Shown here: positions 1-8,394 of the stretch, in pieces
Position numbering within the stretch: the first letter of the stretch is position 1
How the letters are laid out: every line of letters starts with the position of its first letter
Assembly (NCBI RefSeq): GCF_001475935.1
Contig: NZ_LDQA01000012.1
Span: 1 to 51,316 of the forward strand
Length of the DNA: 51,316 nucleotides
Direction: 5' to 3'
Origin: Aureimonas ureilytica
Lineage (GTDB): Bacteria; Pseudomonadota; Alphaproteobacteria; Rhizobiales; Rhizobiaceae
The notes under the pieces: generated by a model
Told to the model about the DNA's origin: nothing
Databases searched by the model: none
What the model saw: the letters and a program-made list of their open reading frames with translations, nothing else
Made by a program: the position numbers and the translations under genes

Positions 1-725
1 ATGGCGTCCGGCCGGCCGGAGGCGTCGATCTCGCGGGTCTCCAGCTCGGTCAGGTCGGGCGCGACCGGCACGAGGCTGAACTTGGCGATATAATCGCCAT
101 AGAGAAACGGCGTGACGCTGTAGTAGGTCTGCCCCAGCGGATCGACATTGGGCGCGCCGCCGAGCGACTGGATCGCCGGGCTTTCGACTCCGACCGCTTC
201 CAAGGCCTTGTTGACGCCGCGCAGGACCGACGACATCACGGTCTTGGTGCCCTCCAGCTTGTCGGTCGTCTTGGCGAGAAGCTTGAGATTGCCGAGAAAC
301 TGGTCGGCCGTCTTGGCCTGAAAGACCGGGCCGTTGACCATGATGAAATCCTGCGTCTTGCCTTCGGCTCCCGGCAGGCGCTCGCCTTCGACGTCGAGAA
401 TTTTCAGGGCCAGACCGCGCGGCAGGGAGATGGCGTCGGGCAGGATGTCGCCGGCATTGGTGGACAGCCGAAGATAGGCCTTGTGCGTGGCTGGTGTGGC
501 GAAGAGCCCTTGCGTGAGTTCCGGCGGTAGATCGTCATGGACGCGCAGTGTCGCTTCCAGAATGCCATGCGCCTTGGCATGGACCGAGCGTACGGCGTGG
601 CCATAATCATGCGCCGTGGTTTCGAGGATCGTGTCGAAGGTCTCGTTCAGACCCTGAGCGGTCTCCGCCTCGTCCGGCTGAATGTCTTCCACATCGGGCG
701 AATAGCGAATGGGGGCGTTGGTCAT
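1..725 (-). CDS. Catalase-like heme protein, y4iL-like (C-terminus cut by window edge)
   Basis: A reading frame starts at ATG (723-725) and runs off the left edge, giving about 241 residues with no stop. A GAAGGG Shine-Dalgarno lies about 7 nt upstream of the start. The N-terminal part contains an HDYGHAVRSVHAKAHG block, which carries the distal histidine region typical of catalase-related folds, followed by RLSTNAGDILPD and RGLALKILDVEG. This pattern fits the short catalase-like family typified by y4iL of Rhizobium NGR234. Those proteins keep the heme-binding core of catalases but lack much of the wrapping and C-terminal domain; their substrate is not settled and peroxide removal is only an inference. 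The proximal heme-ligand tyrosine would lie outside the window, so activity cannot be judged. No operon partner is visible; the next gene in the same direction is the small frame at 820-1011. Confidence 0.8.
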   Translation of the reverse strand, partial: MTNAPIRYSPDVEDIQPDEAETAQGLNETFDTILETTAHDYGHAVRSVHAKAHGILEATLRVHDDLPPELTQGLFATPATHKAYLRLSTNAGDILPDAISLPRGLALKILDVEGERLPGAEGKTQDFIMVNGPVFQAKTADQFLGNLKLLAKTTDKLEGTKTVMSSVLRGVNKALEAVGVESPAIQSLGGAPNVDPLGQTYYSVTPFLYGDYIAKFSLVPVAPDLTELETREIDASGRPDA

Positions 726-819
726 GGCGAGGCCCTTCCGAGAGTCTGGAACATGGGCGGCTAACCAAGCCATCGACAAAAGAGTTCCATCGCGCGCGAA
801 AGGTTCGCTTGGTCGAATA

Positions 820-1011
820 TCAGCCCTTGGCGTGGTTCGCTTCGCCCGAACCGCCGCCGAGAACCGCCTGGAGATTGGCGACCATGAGTTCCACATTCTC
901 GCGGCTGGCGCGGATTTCGAACACTTCGTCCCGGTCATCCACGATATGGATCACGAAGCTGCCATCGTCGCTTTCGCTGGCAAATCCGGCGAGGATTCGG
1001 CGTTCAGCCAT
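820..1011 (-). CDS. Small conserved-looking hypothetical protein
   Basis: A 63-residue acidic protein beginning MAERRILAGF, with a middle IHIVDDRDEVFEIRASRENV segment. I do not recognise a named family. The composition (alternating hydrophobic and charged residues, a likely beta-beta-alpha pattern) looks like a real small domain rather than antisense noise, and the opposite-strand frames do not. The frame could begin 12 bases earlier at 1023, but GGAG sits 6 nt before the ATG at 1009-1011, so I prefer the internal start. It lies between the catalase-like gene (same strand, 94 bases downstream) and the divergent metallo-hydrolase. The function is unknown. Confidence 0.55.
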   Translation of the reverse strand: MAERRILAGFASESDDGSFVIHIVDDRDEVFEIRASRENVELMVANLQAVLGGGSGEANHAKG

Positions 1012-1079
1012 GATGAACTCCATTGGTTCGTAAGGCTTCGGGCGGCGGGCGCCGCCGGGGTCGAGAAGGAAAAGGCTCC

Positions 1080-2075
1080 ATGGTCGCTTTGGTTCAGCCC
1101 CGTCTTGTGAACGGGCCTTCGGGCGACTCCACGCTCTATCTCGACTTCGCCTTCGGGCGGCGCGCCATGCTCTTCGACCTCGGAGACATTCATGTGCTGT
1201 CGCCGCGCGAGGTTGGCCGGATCACGCATGTCTTCCTATCGCATCTCCACATGGATCACTTTGCCGGCTTCGACCGCCTCTTGCGCCTGCGGCTCAACAC
1301 GCCCGGCCTCATCCGTCTCGTCGGGCCACCGGGGCTGAGCGAGGGGGTTGCGCACAAGCTCGCAGCCTATCGCTGGAACCTCCTTGGCGAGACCTCGCCG
1401 GATTTCGCGTTGGAGGCGCTGGATTGGCGCGAGGGCGGCTTTGCCGCAGCCGCCTTGTTTCGGGCGCGGGATGGTTTTGCGGGATGTCCGTCCACGCTGC
1501 CCGATCTGCCACCCGGCCTCGTCTGGCAGGAGGCGGGGCTGGTGGTCGAAGCCGTGGAACTCGACCACGGCATTCCCTCGCTCGCCTTCGCCCTGCAGGA
1601 GCGCCTGCGGGTCAATGTCCATAAGGCGAGGCTGGACGAGATGGGGCTGGCCGTTGGCCCCTGGCTTTCCCGCGCCAAGGAGAGGTTGCGGGCCGGCGAG
1701 AGCGGGGCGGTGGAGGGGCCGGACGGGCAAACGCTGTCGCTGGAGACCCTCGTTCAGGCCGGCGCGCTGCAGACGGCCGATGGCCAGCGCATCGCCTATG
1801 TCACCGATGCCGGATGGATCGAGGCCAACCGCCGGCGCATCCGCACTATTGCCCAGGACGCCGACACGCTCTTCATCGAGGCCGGCTTTCTCGACGCCGA
1901 TCGCGAAATCGCCAACGGCCGGCAGCATCTGACCGCCGCGCAGGCCGGCAGCCTCGCGCGCGAGGCCGGCGCGCGGCGCGCCGTGCCGCATCATTTCTCG
2001 CCCCGCTACGAGACGCGGGAGGAGGAACTGACCGCCGAGTTTGAGGCCGCCTATAGGCGCAGCGGCGAGGCGTAG
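1080..2075 (+). CDS. MBL-fold metallo-hydrolase, ribonuclease Z-like
   Basis: A 331-residue metallo-beta-lactamase-fold protein. The metal site is visible: SHLHMDHFAGFDRLL near residues 57-72 gives the HxHxDH motif, the DHGIPSLAF block follows mid-protein, TDAGW supplies the bridging aspartate, and PHHFSPRY near the C-terminus supplies the last histidine. The layout (DLGD near residue 37, long middle insert, C-terminal HHFS.RY) is that of the RNase Z/ElaC-like branch, so tRNA 3'-end processing is possible. The exosite arm is not obvious, so I leave the gene unnamed. The ATG at 1080 has AAGGA about 9 nt upstream; a longer frame starting at 1023 has a low-complexity, Gly/Arg-rich N-terminus and is unlikely. 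The last 25 bases overlap the convergent AttH-like gene. Confidence 0.85.
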   Translation: MVALVQPRLVNGPSGDSTLYLDFAFGRRAMLFDLGDIHVLSPREVGRITHVFLSHLHMDHFAGFDRLLRLRLNTPGLIRLVGPPGLSEGVAHKLAAYRWNLLGETSPDFALEALDWREGGFAAAALFRARDGFAGCPSTLPDLPPGLVWQEAGLVVEAVELDHGIPSLAFALQERLRVNVHKARLDEMGLAVGPWLSRAKERLRAGESGAVEGPDGQTLSLETLVQAGALQTADGQRIAYVTDAGWIEANRRRIRTIAQDADTLFIEAGFLDADREIANGRQHLTAAQAGSLAREAGARRAVPHHFSPRYETREEELTAEFEAAYRRSGEA

Positions 2076-3121
2076 CCGGTGAGTTCGAGATAGCCGCGCG
2101 CGCCGGGGGCCGAGACCGCGCCTTCCCAGTAGACCGGCAATCCACCCGAGCGCCCGTCGAGTTCCTGATCGGGAAAGAGCGGCTTCAGGTGGAAGCTCCG
2201 TTCGCCCTCGGGCAGGCGCAGCGTCAGGCGCTGCTCCACGGGGTAGACCGCGTCCGTGCGCGGCGAGCGCCAGGTCTGGAGCGGCTCCAGGCTCACGTCT
2301 TCCGGCCGGAGCCGCGTGATCGAGCCGTCCGCGCGGCGATAGGAACCGCCGGCATAGATCGTGCCGCCGTCGCGCCCGCGAATGCGGAAGGCGACCAGCG
2401 CGCCGCCATCGTCGAGATTGAGCCCCGTCCAATCCCAGCCGGACGCCTCGACTGATAGAAGCGTGGACGACCATTCGCGGTCGAGCCAGGCCTCCCCCGT
2501 CACCGCCTCGCTCTTGCCCTCGCGCGTGACCGTGCCGGAAACGGCGAGATGCGGCATGGAGTAATAGTAGCTGGCCTCAGCCGGGTTCGGCCCCTTCTGG
2601 CTGTAGCCTTCCTCGCCCTGAAGCAGGATCGGCTGCGTCGGCCGGAAGGCGAGGTCGAGGGCGAACTCACCGGTCGAGACTTCCGTAGTGAAGCGCCCGT
2701 CCGCCTCGCGCTGGAAGCGCCAGTCCTGAAGCGTCACGTCGGCATCCGCTTCCGCCGCCTCCGCAAGTCCGAAGCCGGCGCGCGCGGCGCGTTCGCCGTG
2801 GAGAAGGTGGCCGAGCGCGGGGTCGGACAGGCCGGCATGGGCGAAGAGCACCTGCGCGGGCGAAAATCGGCTGGGATTAGCCGGGTCCACCTCTGGCCGC
2901 GTGCGGAAGAAGGTCACCTGAAAGCCGAGGTCGCGGCCCTCCTTCGTCTTCAGCCAGCCGGTCACATACCACCATTCCGTGCGGAAATCGGGATGGGCGC
3001 CATGGTCGCGCGGGAAGGCAAGCGCCGCGCCGGGCACGACGGGCGGATAGGTGATTTCGGCTGCGCGGAGCGGGGCCGTGAGGATCGCAAGCGCGAGGAA
3101 ACAGGCCAGAAACCGCCGCAT
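2051..3121 (-). CDS. Secreted AttH/CrtC-type lipocalin-like protein
   Basis: A 356-residue exported protein with a cleavable signal peptide (MRRFLACFLALAILTAPLRA, cut near residue 20). The mature part opens with a typical AttH block around FPRDHGAHPDFRTEWWYVTG. It later has YYYSMPHLAVSGTV and GEAWLDREW followed by GWDWTGLNLDDG, the conserved motifs of the AttH / carotenoid 1,2-hydratase-like beta-barrel family. In AttEFGH systems such a protein accompanies an ABC transporter, and that holds here: the permease stop and this start share one base (TGATG). I infer a periplasmic partner that handles a hydrophobic ligand. Carotenoid hydration is less likely, because no carotenoid genes are nearby. 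It is the last gene of a three-gene minus-strand operon and overlaps the convergent hydrolase by 25 bases. Confidence 0.85.
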   Translation of the reverse strand: MRRFLACFLALAILTAPLRAAEITYPPVVPGAALAFPRDHGAHPDFRTEWWYVTGWLKTKEGRDLGFQVTFFRTRPEVDPANPSRFSPAQVLFAHAGLSDPALGHLLHGERAARAGFGLAEAAEADADVTLQDWRFQREADGRFTTEVSTGEFALDLAFRPTQPILLQGEEGYSQKGPNPAEASYYYSMPHLAVSGTVTREGKSEAVTGEAWLDREWSSTLLSVEASGWDWTGLNLDDGGALVAFRIRGRDGGTIYAGGSYRRADGSITRLRPEDVSLEPLQTWRSPRTDAVYPVEQRLTLRLPEGERSFHLKPLFPDQELDGRSGGLPVYWEGAVSAPGARGYLELTGYASPLRL

Positions 3122-5658
3122 CACCAATCCTCCCGCACGGCCAGAACCGCGCTTCGATGCGTCGCCCGCCGCCCAGCGAGAAGCGCCGTGCCCGCCGCGG
3201 CCAGCACCAGGGCGGCCACCACGGCCGGGATCGTGCCTATGGGCAGACGTGTCGTCATGGTCCAGTTGAAGGATTGCGGGTTGATGACATGGATCAGAAC
3301 CTGCGCCAGCGCGAGGCCGAGCAGCACGCCGGCAATGCCGCCGACAAGCCCGAGCAGCGCGCCCTCGCGCGCCAGCATGGAGAGGATCTGGCCCTTGGTC
3401 AGGCCGAGATGGCGCAACATGCCGAACTCGCGCGAGCGCGCCAGCGTCTGCGCCGAAACGGTGGCGGCAACGCCTGCCAACCCGACGAGGATGGCGACGC
3501 CTTCCAGAACATAGGTGACGGCGAATGAGCGGTCGAAGAGATCCAGCGCGAAGCGGCGAAGCTCGGCCGGGCGCGAGACGTCCACCGCGCCGCGCGTGCC
3601 TTCCGGCAGGGCGGCGATCAGCGTGGCCTGCACGGCGCGCTCGTCCGCGCCGGGAGCGAGCGTCACCATGGCCTCGTCGCGGCCCCGGTCGCCCGTCAGC
3701 GCCTCATAGTCCGCTTCGGGCAGGATCACGGCGCCTGCCTGCCTGGCATAGTCGCGCCAGATGCCGGCGACGGTGAAGCGCTCCGTGCCCTGGCCGATCG
3801 GCAGCGAAATCGTGTCGCCCGGCTTCCAGCCATAGAGACGCGACGCCGGCTCCGAGACATAGGCGGCGATCGTGCCTGGCTTCGGCTGGACTGGCTCGCC
3901 GAGAAGCGTCAACAGTCCGTCCGGCCGCGCCGGGTTCACCGGCCGGGCGATCAGCGTGACGGTCGGTCGGTCGGGCTCGATCACGAGGGGGAACTGCCGG
4001 CTGAAGGCGATGGTACCGACGCCGGGAACGGCGAGAAGCGCGTCCCGTGTCGGCGGATCGAAGCCCGCGCTTGCCTGCGCGCGCAGGTAAAGATCGGCTG
4101 AGAGAACCTGCCCCAGCCATTCGTCCACCGCGCCGCGAAAGCTCGTCACCATGGTCGCCATGGCGATCATCAGCGCCGTTGAGGCGACGATGCCGCACAG
4201 GGCGGTGGCCGCCTGACCGGGGGCGCCGTGGAGATGGCGCGTGGCGAGCTGGCCGGGCACGGAGCCGCCGTCGCGCCGGACAAGCGGCAGAAGAAGCTGG
4301 CGCGACAGGAAGGGCACGCCGGCAACCCCACCCGCCAGCATCAGGGCCATGCCGACAAAGCCGAAGACGGGCAGGTTGGCGACGGCCGGCAGCAGCGCCG
4401 CGCCCGCGCCGGCCAGAAGCAGGACCAGCGCCGGCTTCCAAGGCACAGGCTTGCGCGGGTCGAGCAGATCGCCGCTGTTCTTGAGCGCGGCGGCGGGCGC
4501 GGCGCGCGAGGCCGCGCGCGCCGGCAGGATGCTGCCGGCCAGCGCCGCCACGAGGCCGAGCGCGAAGAAGGCGAGCGCGGCCAGCGGCTGGAACACGATG
4601 CCCGCGGCCGCACCGCGAAAATAGCCCGCGCCCAGATCGCCGCCGAACCAGCGAAGCGCGAGGCTAGCCAGCCCGTAGCCGGCGAGAAGCCCGGCGGAAG
4701 CGCCGATCAGCCCGATCAGCAACCCTTCCAGCGCCACGGCCGCCACGACGCCGCGCCGGGGCAGGCCGAGCGTTCGCACCAGCGCGAAGGCGCGCAGCCG
4801 GCGCGCGACGGAGAGCGATTGGGCGGAAAACACGAGAAAGCCGCCCGTCAGCAATGCCACCAGCGCCAGCATGTCGAGATTGACGCGGTAGGCCCGCGAC
4901 AGGGCGCTGCCCTGCGCCTCCTCGGTTTCGGTGCTGACGAGCGTGGTGCCGGCCGGCAGGAGAGGGCGCAGCGCGCTTTCCGCCGCTGCGCGGTCGACCA
5001 GCGACAGGTCGATCCGGTCGAGCCGGCCCAGCCGGTCGAAGCGCCATTGCGCGCTCGCGATGTCGATGACGCCGATCGCCTGCCCTTCCGGCACCCCGGG
5101 CAGGGAGCCCGCCACGCGAAAGCGCGCGCTCCGACCGTTGGCGGTGAGCTGAAGCGTCTCGCCCGGTTGAACATTCAGCGCGGCTTGCGCGGCGCGGGAG
5201 AGAAAAAGAGCGTCGGGGTCGAACCCGTCGTTATTGGTCGTGTCGGGCCCACGCGGGGCGAGGCCGATCAGGCTGGGCGTCACGCGCGCCGCGCGGATCA
5301 CATCGAGGCCGAGAAGCGTGATGCGCCCGCGCTCGCCGCGCGCGTCGAGGCTGACGACGGGGCTGGCGTCCCGCACGCCCTCCGCTCGCGCCGCCGCGCC
5401 ATAGAGCGCCTCGTCGAAGCCGAGCGGGGCCGAGGCGCGGATGGAGAGATCGGCCGCCCCGCCCACGGCCCGCACCGCGCCGCCAAAGGCGCTGAGCGCC
5501 GAACCGTTGACGAGATGGACCGCGAAACCCAAGGCGACGCCGACTGCGATGGCCAGGGCGGTCGCCAGAAAGCGCGCGGGATGCGCGCGCCATTCGCCCC
5601 CGATGAGCCAGCCGAGCGCCAGCCGGGCCTCGATGAGATCGGAGCGCGCGCCGCTCAT
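3121..5658 (-). CDS. ABC transporter permease, double FtsX type (YbbP/AttFG-like)
   Basis: An 845-residue membrane protein with one N-terminal helix (ARFLATALAIAVGVALGF), a long periplasmic segment, and two FtsX-type four-helix permease halves. The first half includes LALVALLTGGFLVFSA and the second includes YVLEGVAILVGLAGVAATV; a second periplasmic domain lies between them. The protein ends with the usual LLAGRRATHRSAVLAVREDW type tail. Length and layout match YbbP-like permeases and also the fused AttF-AttG arrangement. These transporters act mechanically on periplasmic or envelope substrates and do not import solutes. It overlaps the upstream ATPase by ATGA (4 bases) and the downstream AttH-like gene by one base, so the three are translationally coupled. 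The substrate is unknown; lipid or lipoprotein is an inference from the lipocalin-like partner. Confidence 0.88.
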   Translation of the reverse strand: MSGARSDLIEARLALGWLIGGEWRAHPARFLATALAIAVGVALGFAVHLVNGSALSAFGGAVRAVGGAADLSIRASAPLGFDEALYGAAARAEGVRDASPVVSLDARGERGRITLLGLDVIRAARVTPSLIGLAPRGPDTTNNDGFDPDALFLSRAAQAALNVQPGETLQLTANGRSARFRVAGSLPGVPEGQAIGVIDIASAQWRFDRLGRLDRIDLSLVDRAAAESALRPLLPAGTTLVSTETEEAQGSALSRAYRVNLDMLALVALLTGGFLVFSAQSLSVARRLRAFALVRTLGLPRRGVVAAVALEGLLIGLIGASAGLLAGYGLASLALRWFGGDLGAGYFRGAAAGIVFQPLAALAFFALGLVAALAGSILPARAASRAAPAAALKNSGDLLDPRKPVPWKPALVLLLAGAGAALLPAVANLPVFGFVGMALMLAGGVAGVPFLSRQLLLPLVRRDGGSVPGQLATRHLHGAPGQAATALCGIVASTALMIAMATMVTSFRGAVDEWLGQVLSADLYLRAQASAGFDPPTRDALLAVPGVGTIAFSRQFPLVIEPDRPTVTLIARPVNPARPDGLLTLLGEPVQPKPGTIAAYVSEPASRLYGWKPGDTISLPIGQGTERFTVAGIWRDYARQAGAVILPEADYEALTGDRGRDEAMVTLAPGADERAVQATLIAALPEGTRGAVDVSRPAELRRFALDLFDRSFAVTYVLEGVAILVGLAGVAATVSAQTLARSREFGMLRHLGLTKGQILSMLAREGALLGLVGGIAGVLLGLALAQVLIHVINPQSFNWTMTTRLPIGTIPAVVAALVLAAAGTALLAGRRATHRSAVLAVREDW

Positions 5659-6404
5659 GCCGATGGCCTCAGGCCGGTGCGCGTCAGCACCAGAACGCGG
5701 TCCGCGATTTCGGCCGTCGCGCGACTATGGGTGACGATCACGGCGGCCGAGCGCCGCTCGCCGCCCTGTTCGGAGCGCACGCGCTCGGCAAAGAGCGCGA
5801 GAATCCGCCCGGCCGTTTCGGGGTCGAGATTGCCGGTCGGCTCGTCGGCGAGGATCAGGGCGGGCCGGTGGATCAGAGCGCGGGCGATGGCGACGCGCTG
5901 CATCTCGCCGCCCGACAGGTCGCGTGCATAATCGCCGCCGCGCGAGTCCAGCCCGACCGCCTCCAGCATGGCGTCGGCCCGGTTCGAAAGCGTGGCGCGC
6001 TCATTCGAGACGAGCGCCAGCGGCAGGGCGACGTTCTGGCGCAGCGTCAGATAGGGCAGGATGTGAAAGGCCTGGAACACGAAGCCGATGCGCTCGCGCC
6101 GCAGCTTGGTGCGCGCCGTCTCGTCCAGCGCGCCGAGCGCGATGGTCTCGATCCGCACCTCGCCGGCATCCGGCTCGTCCAGCCCGGCCAGGATGTTGAG
6201 CAGGGTCGATTTGCCGACGCCGGATTCTCCGACGATCGCAACGAGTTCGCCGGCCTTCACATCGAGGTCCAGCCCTGAAAAGAGTTGACGATCCGCGCCC
6301 ACAGATTTCGACAGGCTGCTCACCGAAAGGGCCGCCTCGCTGCCGCTTGACGTCTGTGCCTCCGGGGCGCGCGTTCGGGTCTCGTCCAATCTCTCGCCTC
6401 GCAT
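5655..6404 (-). CDS. ABC transporter ATP-binding protein (partner of the FtsX-type permease)
   Basis: A MacB/LolD/YbbA-type ATPase of about 249 residues. Walker A is GESGVGKST, the Q-loop is FVFQAFHILPYLTL, the signature is LSGGEMQRVAIARAL, Walker B is ALILADEPTGNLD and the switch histidine is in VTHSR. About 30 residues before the first beta strand are low in conservation (Thr/Glu/Ala rich). I chose ATG at 6402-6404, but no strong Shine-Dalgarno is seen there, and starts upstream to 6491 or downstream are possible. The stop overlaps the permease start by 4 bases. The LSGGEMQR signature and DEPTGNLD are the usual forms for this subfamily, so it should be active. It energises the 845-aa permease. 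Confidence 0.85.
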   Translation of the reverse strand: MRGERLDETRTRAPEAQTSSGSEAALSVSSLSKSVGADRQLFSGLDLDVKAGELVAIVGESGVGKSTLLNILAGLDEPDAGEVRIETIALGALDETARTKLRRERIGFVFQAFHILPYLTLRQNVALPLALVSNERATLSNRADAMLEAVGLDSRGGDYARDLSGGEMQRVAIARALIHRPALILADEPTGNLDPETAGRILALFAERVRSEQGGERRSAAVIVTHSRATAEIADRVLVLTRTGLRPSA

Positions 6405-6499
6405 CTGTTTACTGTGGATCGTAGGCCGCCGCCCGGGATCGCACAGGGGGGCGCGACAGGGCGACTCGGTGGGCGGTTTCGAGATGGCCACATGCCCGC

Positions 6500-7405
6500 T
6501 TACCGCTGGCAGACCGGACAGAAAAAGGTCGAACGGCCGGACTGGACGATCCGTTGCACCACGCCCCGGCAGCTCTCGTGCCGGCAGGGCTCGCCCTCGC
6601 GGTCGTAGACATTGAAGCGGTGCTGGAAATAGCCGAGGCTTCCATCGGCTTGGCGATAGTCGCGCAAGGTCGAGCCGCCGGCCTCGATCGCATCCGCGAT
6701 GGTCTCGCGAATGTGAAGGGCGAGCGTGTCGAGGCGCTGCGTCGGCCGCCCGTCCTTCTTCACCAGCGTCCCCGCTTCGCGCCGGGGCGACAGGCGCGCG
6801 CGCCAGAGCGCCTCGCAGACATAGATATTGCCGAGTCCGGCGATGATGGTCTGGTCGAGAAGCGCGGCCTTCAGCGGCGCGGCCTTGCCGCGAAAGCGCG
6901 GCGCGAGATCGTCGCCCGACAGCGTGTTGCCGGTCGGCTCCAGACCGAGCGCGCGAAAATGCGGGTGGTCGGCCATCTCGGCGCGCGGGAACAGCGTCAT
7001 GTAACCGAAGCGTCTGGGATCGTTGAAGACGATGCGCGCGGGCGTGCCGTCCGGTCGCTGGATATGGAAGAGCACGTGATCGTGCAGCTTGTCTTCCGAG
7101 CGGGCGAGGTGAAAGGCCGCACCCGCCACCGGCTCGGCCGGCGCGCCGCCCGCCGTCTCGATGCGGAAGGAGCCGGACATGCCGAGATGCATGGCGAGCA
7201 CGAGATCGCCTTCGAGATCGGCCAGGAGATATTTCGCCCGGCGCGACAGGGCCTCGACCCGCCGCCCGCCCACGCGCTCGGCGAAGCGCTCAGGGAGCGG
7301 AAAGCGCAGGTCCGGCCGGCGCAGTTCCACGCGCTCAACCCGCGCGCCCTCCATCACGGGCTGAAGTCCTCGGCGAACCGTCTCCACCTCTGGCAATTCG
7401 GGCAT
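6500..7405 (-). CDS. mutM: Formamidopyrimidine-DNA glycosylase
   Basis: A 301-residue Fpg/MutM that removes 8-oxoguanine and formamidopyrimidines from DNA and cleaves the abasic site. The start is fixed by the invariant [15 protein letters not shown]-terminus, in which the proline after Met is the catalytic nucleophile. A glutamate follows it, the beta-elimination lysine lies in [10 protein letters not shown], and NIYVCEALW plus the H2TH region follow. The C-terminus carries the zinc finger, with cysteines in EPCRHESC and FFCPVCQR. An open frame extends 45 codons upstream but has no family similarity. The gene diverges from ubiE across a 203-base gap that contains a strong inverted repeat 18 nt upstream of this start. 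The downstream ABC ATPase on the same strand is about 95 bases away and need not be co-transcribed. Confidence 0.97.
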   Translation of the reverse strand: MPELPEVETVRRGLQPVMEGARVERVELRRPDLRFPLPERFAERVGGRRVEALSRRAKYLLADLEGDLVLAMHLGMSGSFRIETAGGAPAEPVAGAAFHLARSEDKLHDHVLFHIQRPDGTPARIVFNDPRRFGYMTLFPRAEMADHPHFRALGLEPTGNTLSGDDLAPRFRGKAAPLKAALLDQTIIAGLGNIYVCEALWRARLSPRREAGTLVKKDGRPTQRLDTLALHIRETIADAIEAGGSTLRDYRQADGSLGYFQHRFNVYDREGEPCRHESCRGVVQRIVQSGRSTFFCPVCQR

Positions 7406-7423
7406 GGCACCTACCTGTTGTCT

Positions 7424-7486
7424 CCTGGAGGCTGTTATGGACCTTGGCCAAGTCCTGTGTCGGGTCAGCGAGGAACAGCCTCCAGG
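7424..7486. repeat. 13-bp inverted repeat with an inner hairpin between mutM and ubiE
   Basis: CCTGGAGGCTGTT at 7424-7436 is the exact reverse complement of AACAGCCTCCAGG at 7474-7486. The 37-base interior contains CTTGGCCAAG (a perfect palindrome at 7443-7452) flanked by GGAC and GTCC, giving a second hairpin at 7439-7456. As RNA in the mutM orientation, the outer stem would end 18 nt before the mutM start codon, just outside its AGGTAGG ribosome site. This could be a leader structure for mutM, a divergent-promoter operator, or a small structured RNA. No uridine tract follows either arm. Confidence 0.6.
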
Positions 7487-7608
7487 CCGCCGCCGCGCCG
7501 ATGGCGCTATCGGTTCGCTTGGTTTAAGACCGGCACACACTGGACGGCCTGCTGGCCGCTCACACCTATAGGCCGGCTGCGGCCCAGGTCCAACGCACGA
7601 GGTGAACG

Positions 7609-8388
7609 ATGTCTGAATCCCGAGTCGGTTCCGCGGAAAGCATGGAAACCTCCTACGGATTCGAGACCGTTTCCGGCCGGGACGAGAAGCAGGCGCGTGT
7701 CAACGAGGTGTTCCACCGCGTGGCCGAGCGCTACGACATCATGAACGACCTCATGTCGGGCGGCATGCACCGGCTCTGGAAGGACGCGCTGGTCAATATG
7801 GTGGCCCCGTCCAAGCGGCCGGGCTGGCGCTTTCTGGATGTGGCGGGCGGCACGGGCGACGTCGCCATGCGCATCGTGGAAGCCTCCAACCGGCAGGCCG
7901 AAGGCACGGTGCTCGACATCAACGGCTCGATGCTGGCGGTGGGCGCCGAGCGCGCCCGCAAGAAGGGGCTCGACGAGCATCTTCTCTTCGTGGAAGGCAA
8001 TGCCGAAGACCTGAAGCTGCCGGCGGAAAGCTTCGACGCCTATACGATCGCCTTCGGCATCCGCAACGTGCCGCGCATCGACCTCGCTCTGTCGGAAGCC
8101 TACCGTGTGTTGAAGCCGGGCGGACGCTTCCTGTGCCTCGAATTCTCGGAAGTCGAGCTTCCGGTTCTCGACAAGATCTACGATCTCTGGAGCTTCAAGG
8201 CCATTCCCGCCATCGGCCAGGCGGTCGCCAAGGATCGCGACTCCTATGAGTATCTGGTGGAATCCATCCGCCGCTTCCCCAATCAGGTGAATTTCGCGAG
8301 CGCCATCCGCAAGGCCGGGTTCGACCGCGTGACCTATCGCAATCTGACGGGCGGCATCGCGGCCATCCATTCCGGCTGGAAGCTTTAA
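7609..8388 (+). CDS. ubiE: Demethylmenaquinone/ubiquinone C-methyltransferase UbiE
   Basis: A 259-residue SAM-dependent methyltransferase for the C-methylation step of ubiquinone synthesis. It shows the UbiE hallmarks: [25 protein letters not shown] near the N-terminus, the SAM motif [21 protein letters not shown] mid-protein, [13 protein letters not shown], and the C-terminal [14 protein letters not shown]. The start ATG is preceded by GAGGTGAACG (GAGGT about 6 nt upstream). It begins the plus-strand run ubiE-ubiB-fitAB-coaBC-dut-lysE and is separated from ubiB by only 6 bases, so the two ubiquinone genes are co-transcribed. It is divergent from mutM, a neighbourhood common near rhizobial replication origins. 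Confidence 0.97.
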   Translation: MSESRVGSAESMETSYGFETVSGRDEKQARVNEVFHRVAERYDIMNDLMSGGMHRLWKDALVNMVAPSKRPGWRFLDVAGGTGDVAMRIVEASNRQAEGTVLDINGSMLAVGAERARKKGLDEHLLFVEGNAEDLKLPAESFDAYTIAFGIRNVPRIDLALSEAYRVLKPGGRFLCLEFSEVELPVLDKIYDLWSFKAIPAIGQAVAKDRDSYEYLVESIRRFPNQVNFASAIRKAGFDRVTYRNLTGGIAAIHSGWKL

Positions 8389-8394
8389 GAGCCC

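Noticed and set aside
3121-6404. LolCDE lipoprotein export system
   Set aside because: LolC/E permeases are about 400 residues with one FtsX domain; the 845-aa double permease and AttH partner fit YbbP/Att-type systems better.
7424-7486. SRP (4.5S) RNA gene
   Set aside because: The conserved GGAAGGAAGCAGCC-type core is absent and the element is too short.
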